Assembly: GCA_030638765.1 (NCBI GenBank)
Contig: DAOWDZ010000197.1
Span: forward strand, 1 to 6,849
Length of the DNA: 6,849 bases
Source: Desulfocapsa sp.
GTDB lineage: Bacteria > Desulfobacterota > Desulfobulbia > Desulfobulbales > Desulfocapsaceae
Direction of reading: 5' to 3'
In this document: one piece after another, positions 6,603 to 6,849 of the stretch
Position numbering within the stretch: position 1 is the stretch's first letter
Layout: every line of letters begins with the position of its first letter
Program-made: the position numbers and the translations under genes
Notes under the pieces: generated by a model
Databases searched by the model: none
What the model was told of the DNA's origin: nothing
Seen by the model: the letters and a program-made list of their open reading frames with translations, nothing else

Positions 6603-6613
6603 TAACTACACTC

Positions 6614-6849
6614 ATGACCCCACCAAAAAAAAAGAAAAAGCTTGGATACGAGCCACAGGGCAGTACAGCAACCATCCGTAAAGTCGTTCGTAAACTCGAC
6701 AAAGATTTCAAAACGCAAGCTCCAAGTGAGAAAAGTCGGAAAATTCTTTCTATCTTAAAGGATACACACAAAGAAGAAATCATTGAGGCCACCCTTCTTA
6801 AATATTACAATTCTGAAGAGTTGAAGCCTTACCAGGCAGAACTTATCAA
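6614..6849 (+). CDS. Probable polyphosphate kinase 2 (PPK2), N-terminal part (cut by right edge)
   Basis: The visible 78 residues run open to the window edge. PPK2 enzymes use polyphosphate to phosphorylate nucleoside di- or monophosphates in the cytoplasm. The call rests on the last segment, YYNSEELKPYQAELI (64-78), which matches the helix that in PPK2 proteins comes just before the Walker A strand (EGRDAAGKGG type). That Walker motif lies beyond the edge, so the call is probable rather than proven and the PPK2 class cannot be assigned. The N-terminus is a basic tail, with five lysines at 5-9 encoded over an A9 run, then a charged helical region. A TGAGG ribosome site at 6598-6602 lies 11 nt before the ATG, slightly far. 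The gene follows the phosphoesterase after 71 nt on the same strand and may have its own promoter. The alternative is another charged helical protein sharing this short motif. Confidence 0.65.
   Translation, partial: MTPPKKKKKLGYEPQGSTATIRKVVRKLDKDFKTQAPSEKSRKILSILKDTHKEEIIEATLLKYYNSEELKPYQAELI

Noticed and set aside
6580..6792. Minus-strand 70-residue frame opposite the PPK2 start
   Set aside because: Its phenylalanine run is simply the complement of the poly-lysine codons; the plus frame has a ribosome site and a PPK2-like segment.

Overview
The window looks like an ordinary chromosomal stretch of a moderately AT-rich Gram-negative bacterium. The style of the valine-pyruvate aminotransferase, the ClsA-type cardiolipin synthase, the four-cysteine mini-protein and the PPK2 start best suits a Desulfobacterota (former Deltaproteobacteria) genome, perhaps near the Desulfobulbales. 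That placement is inference from protein style only; there is no rRNA or other marker here. I see no tRNA, rRNA, CRISPR array, insertion sequence, integrase or phage gene, and no signature of an undescribed defence or mobile system.

Layout: two gene groups diverge from an AT-rich spacer (about 4135-4309). Leftward, on the minus strand and in order of transcription, lie argJ (4134-2950), a ParA/Soj-type ATPase (2922-2188), a 12-helix MFS transporter (2169-985), a 73-residue four-cysteine protein (915-694) and avtA (677 to the left edge, incomplete). Gaps are 27, 18, 69 and 16 nt, so these could form one operon, with the 69-nt gap (916-984) the only place with room for a second promoter. Rightward, on the plus strand, lie clsA (4310-5815), a small calcineurin-like phosphoesterase (5826-6542, 10-nt gap) and, after a 71-nt spacer, the start of a probable polyphosphate kinase 2 (6614 to the right edge, incomplete).

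How the genes work together: the leftward group combines two amino-acid biosynthetic enzymes, ArgJ (ornithine/N-acetylglutamate, arginine pathway) and AvtA (alanine-valine transamination), with a transporter of unknown substrate and a ParA lacking a visible ParB partner. The rightward group is phosphate and membrane themed: cardiolipin synthesis, a phosphoesterase, and polyphosphate-dependent nucleotide phosphorylation.

The points most worth a second look are the orphan ParA inside an amino-acid gene cluster, the unnamed four-cysteine protein with a palindromic 3' end, the phosphoesterase with GNTD in place of GNHD and a very basic segment beside the PPK2 gene, the A9 run at the PPK2 start, and the dyad symmetries in the two promoter-containing spacers.
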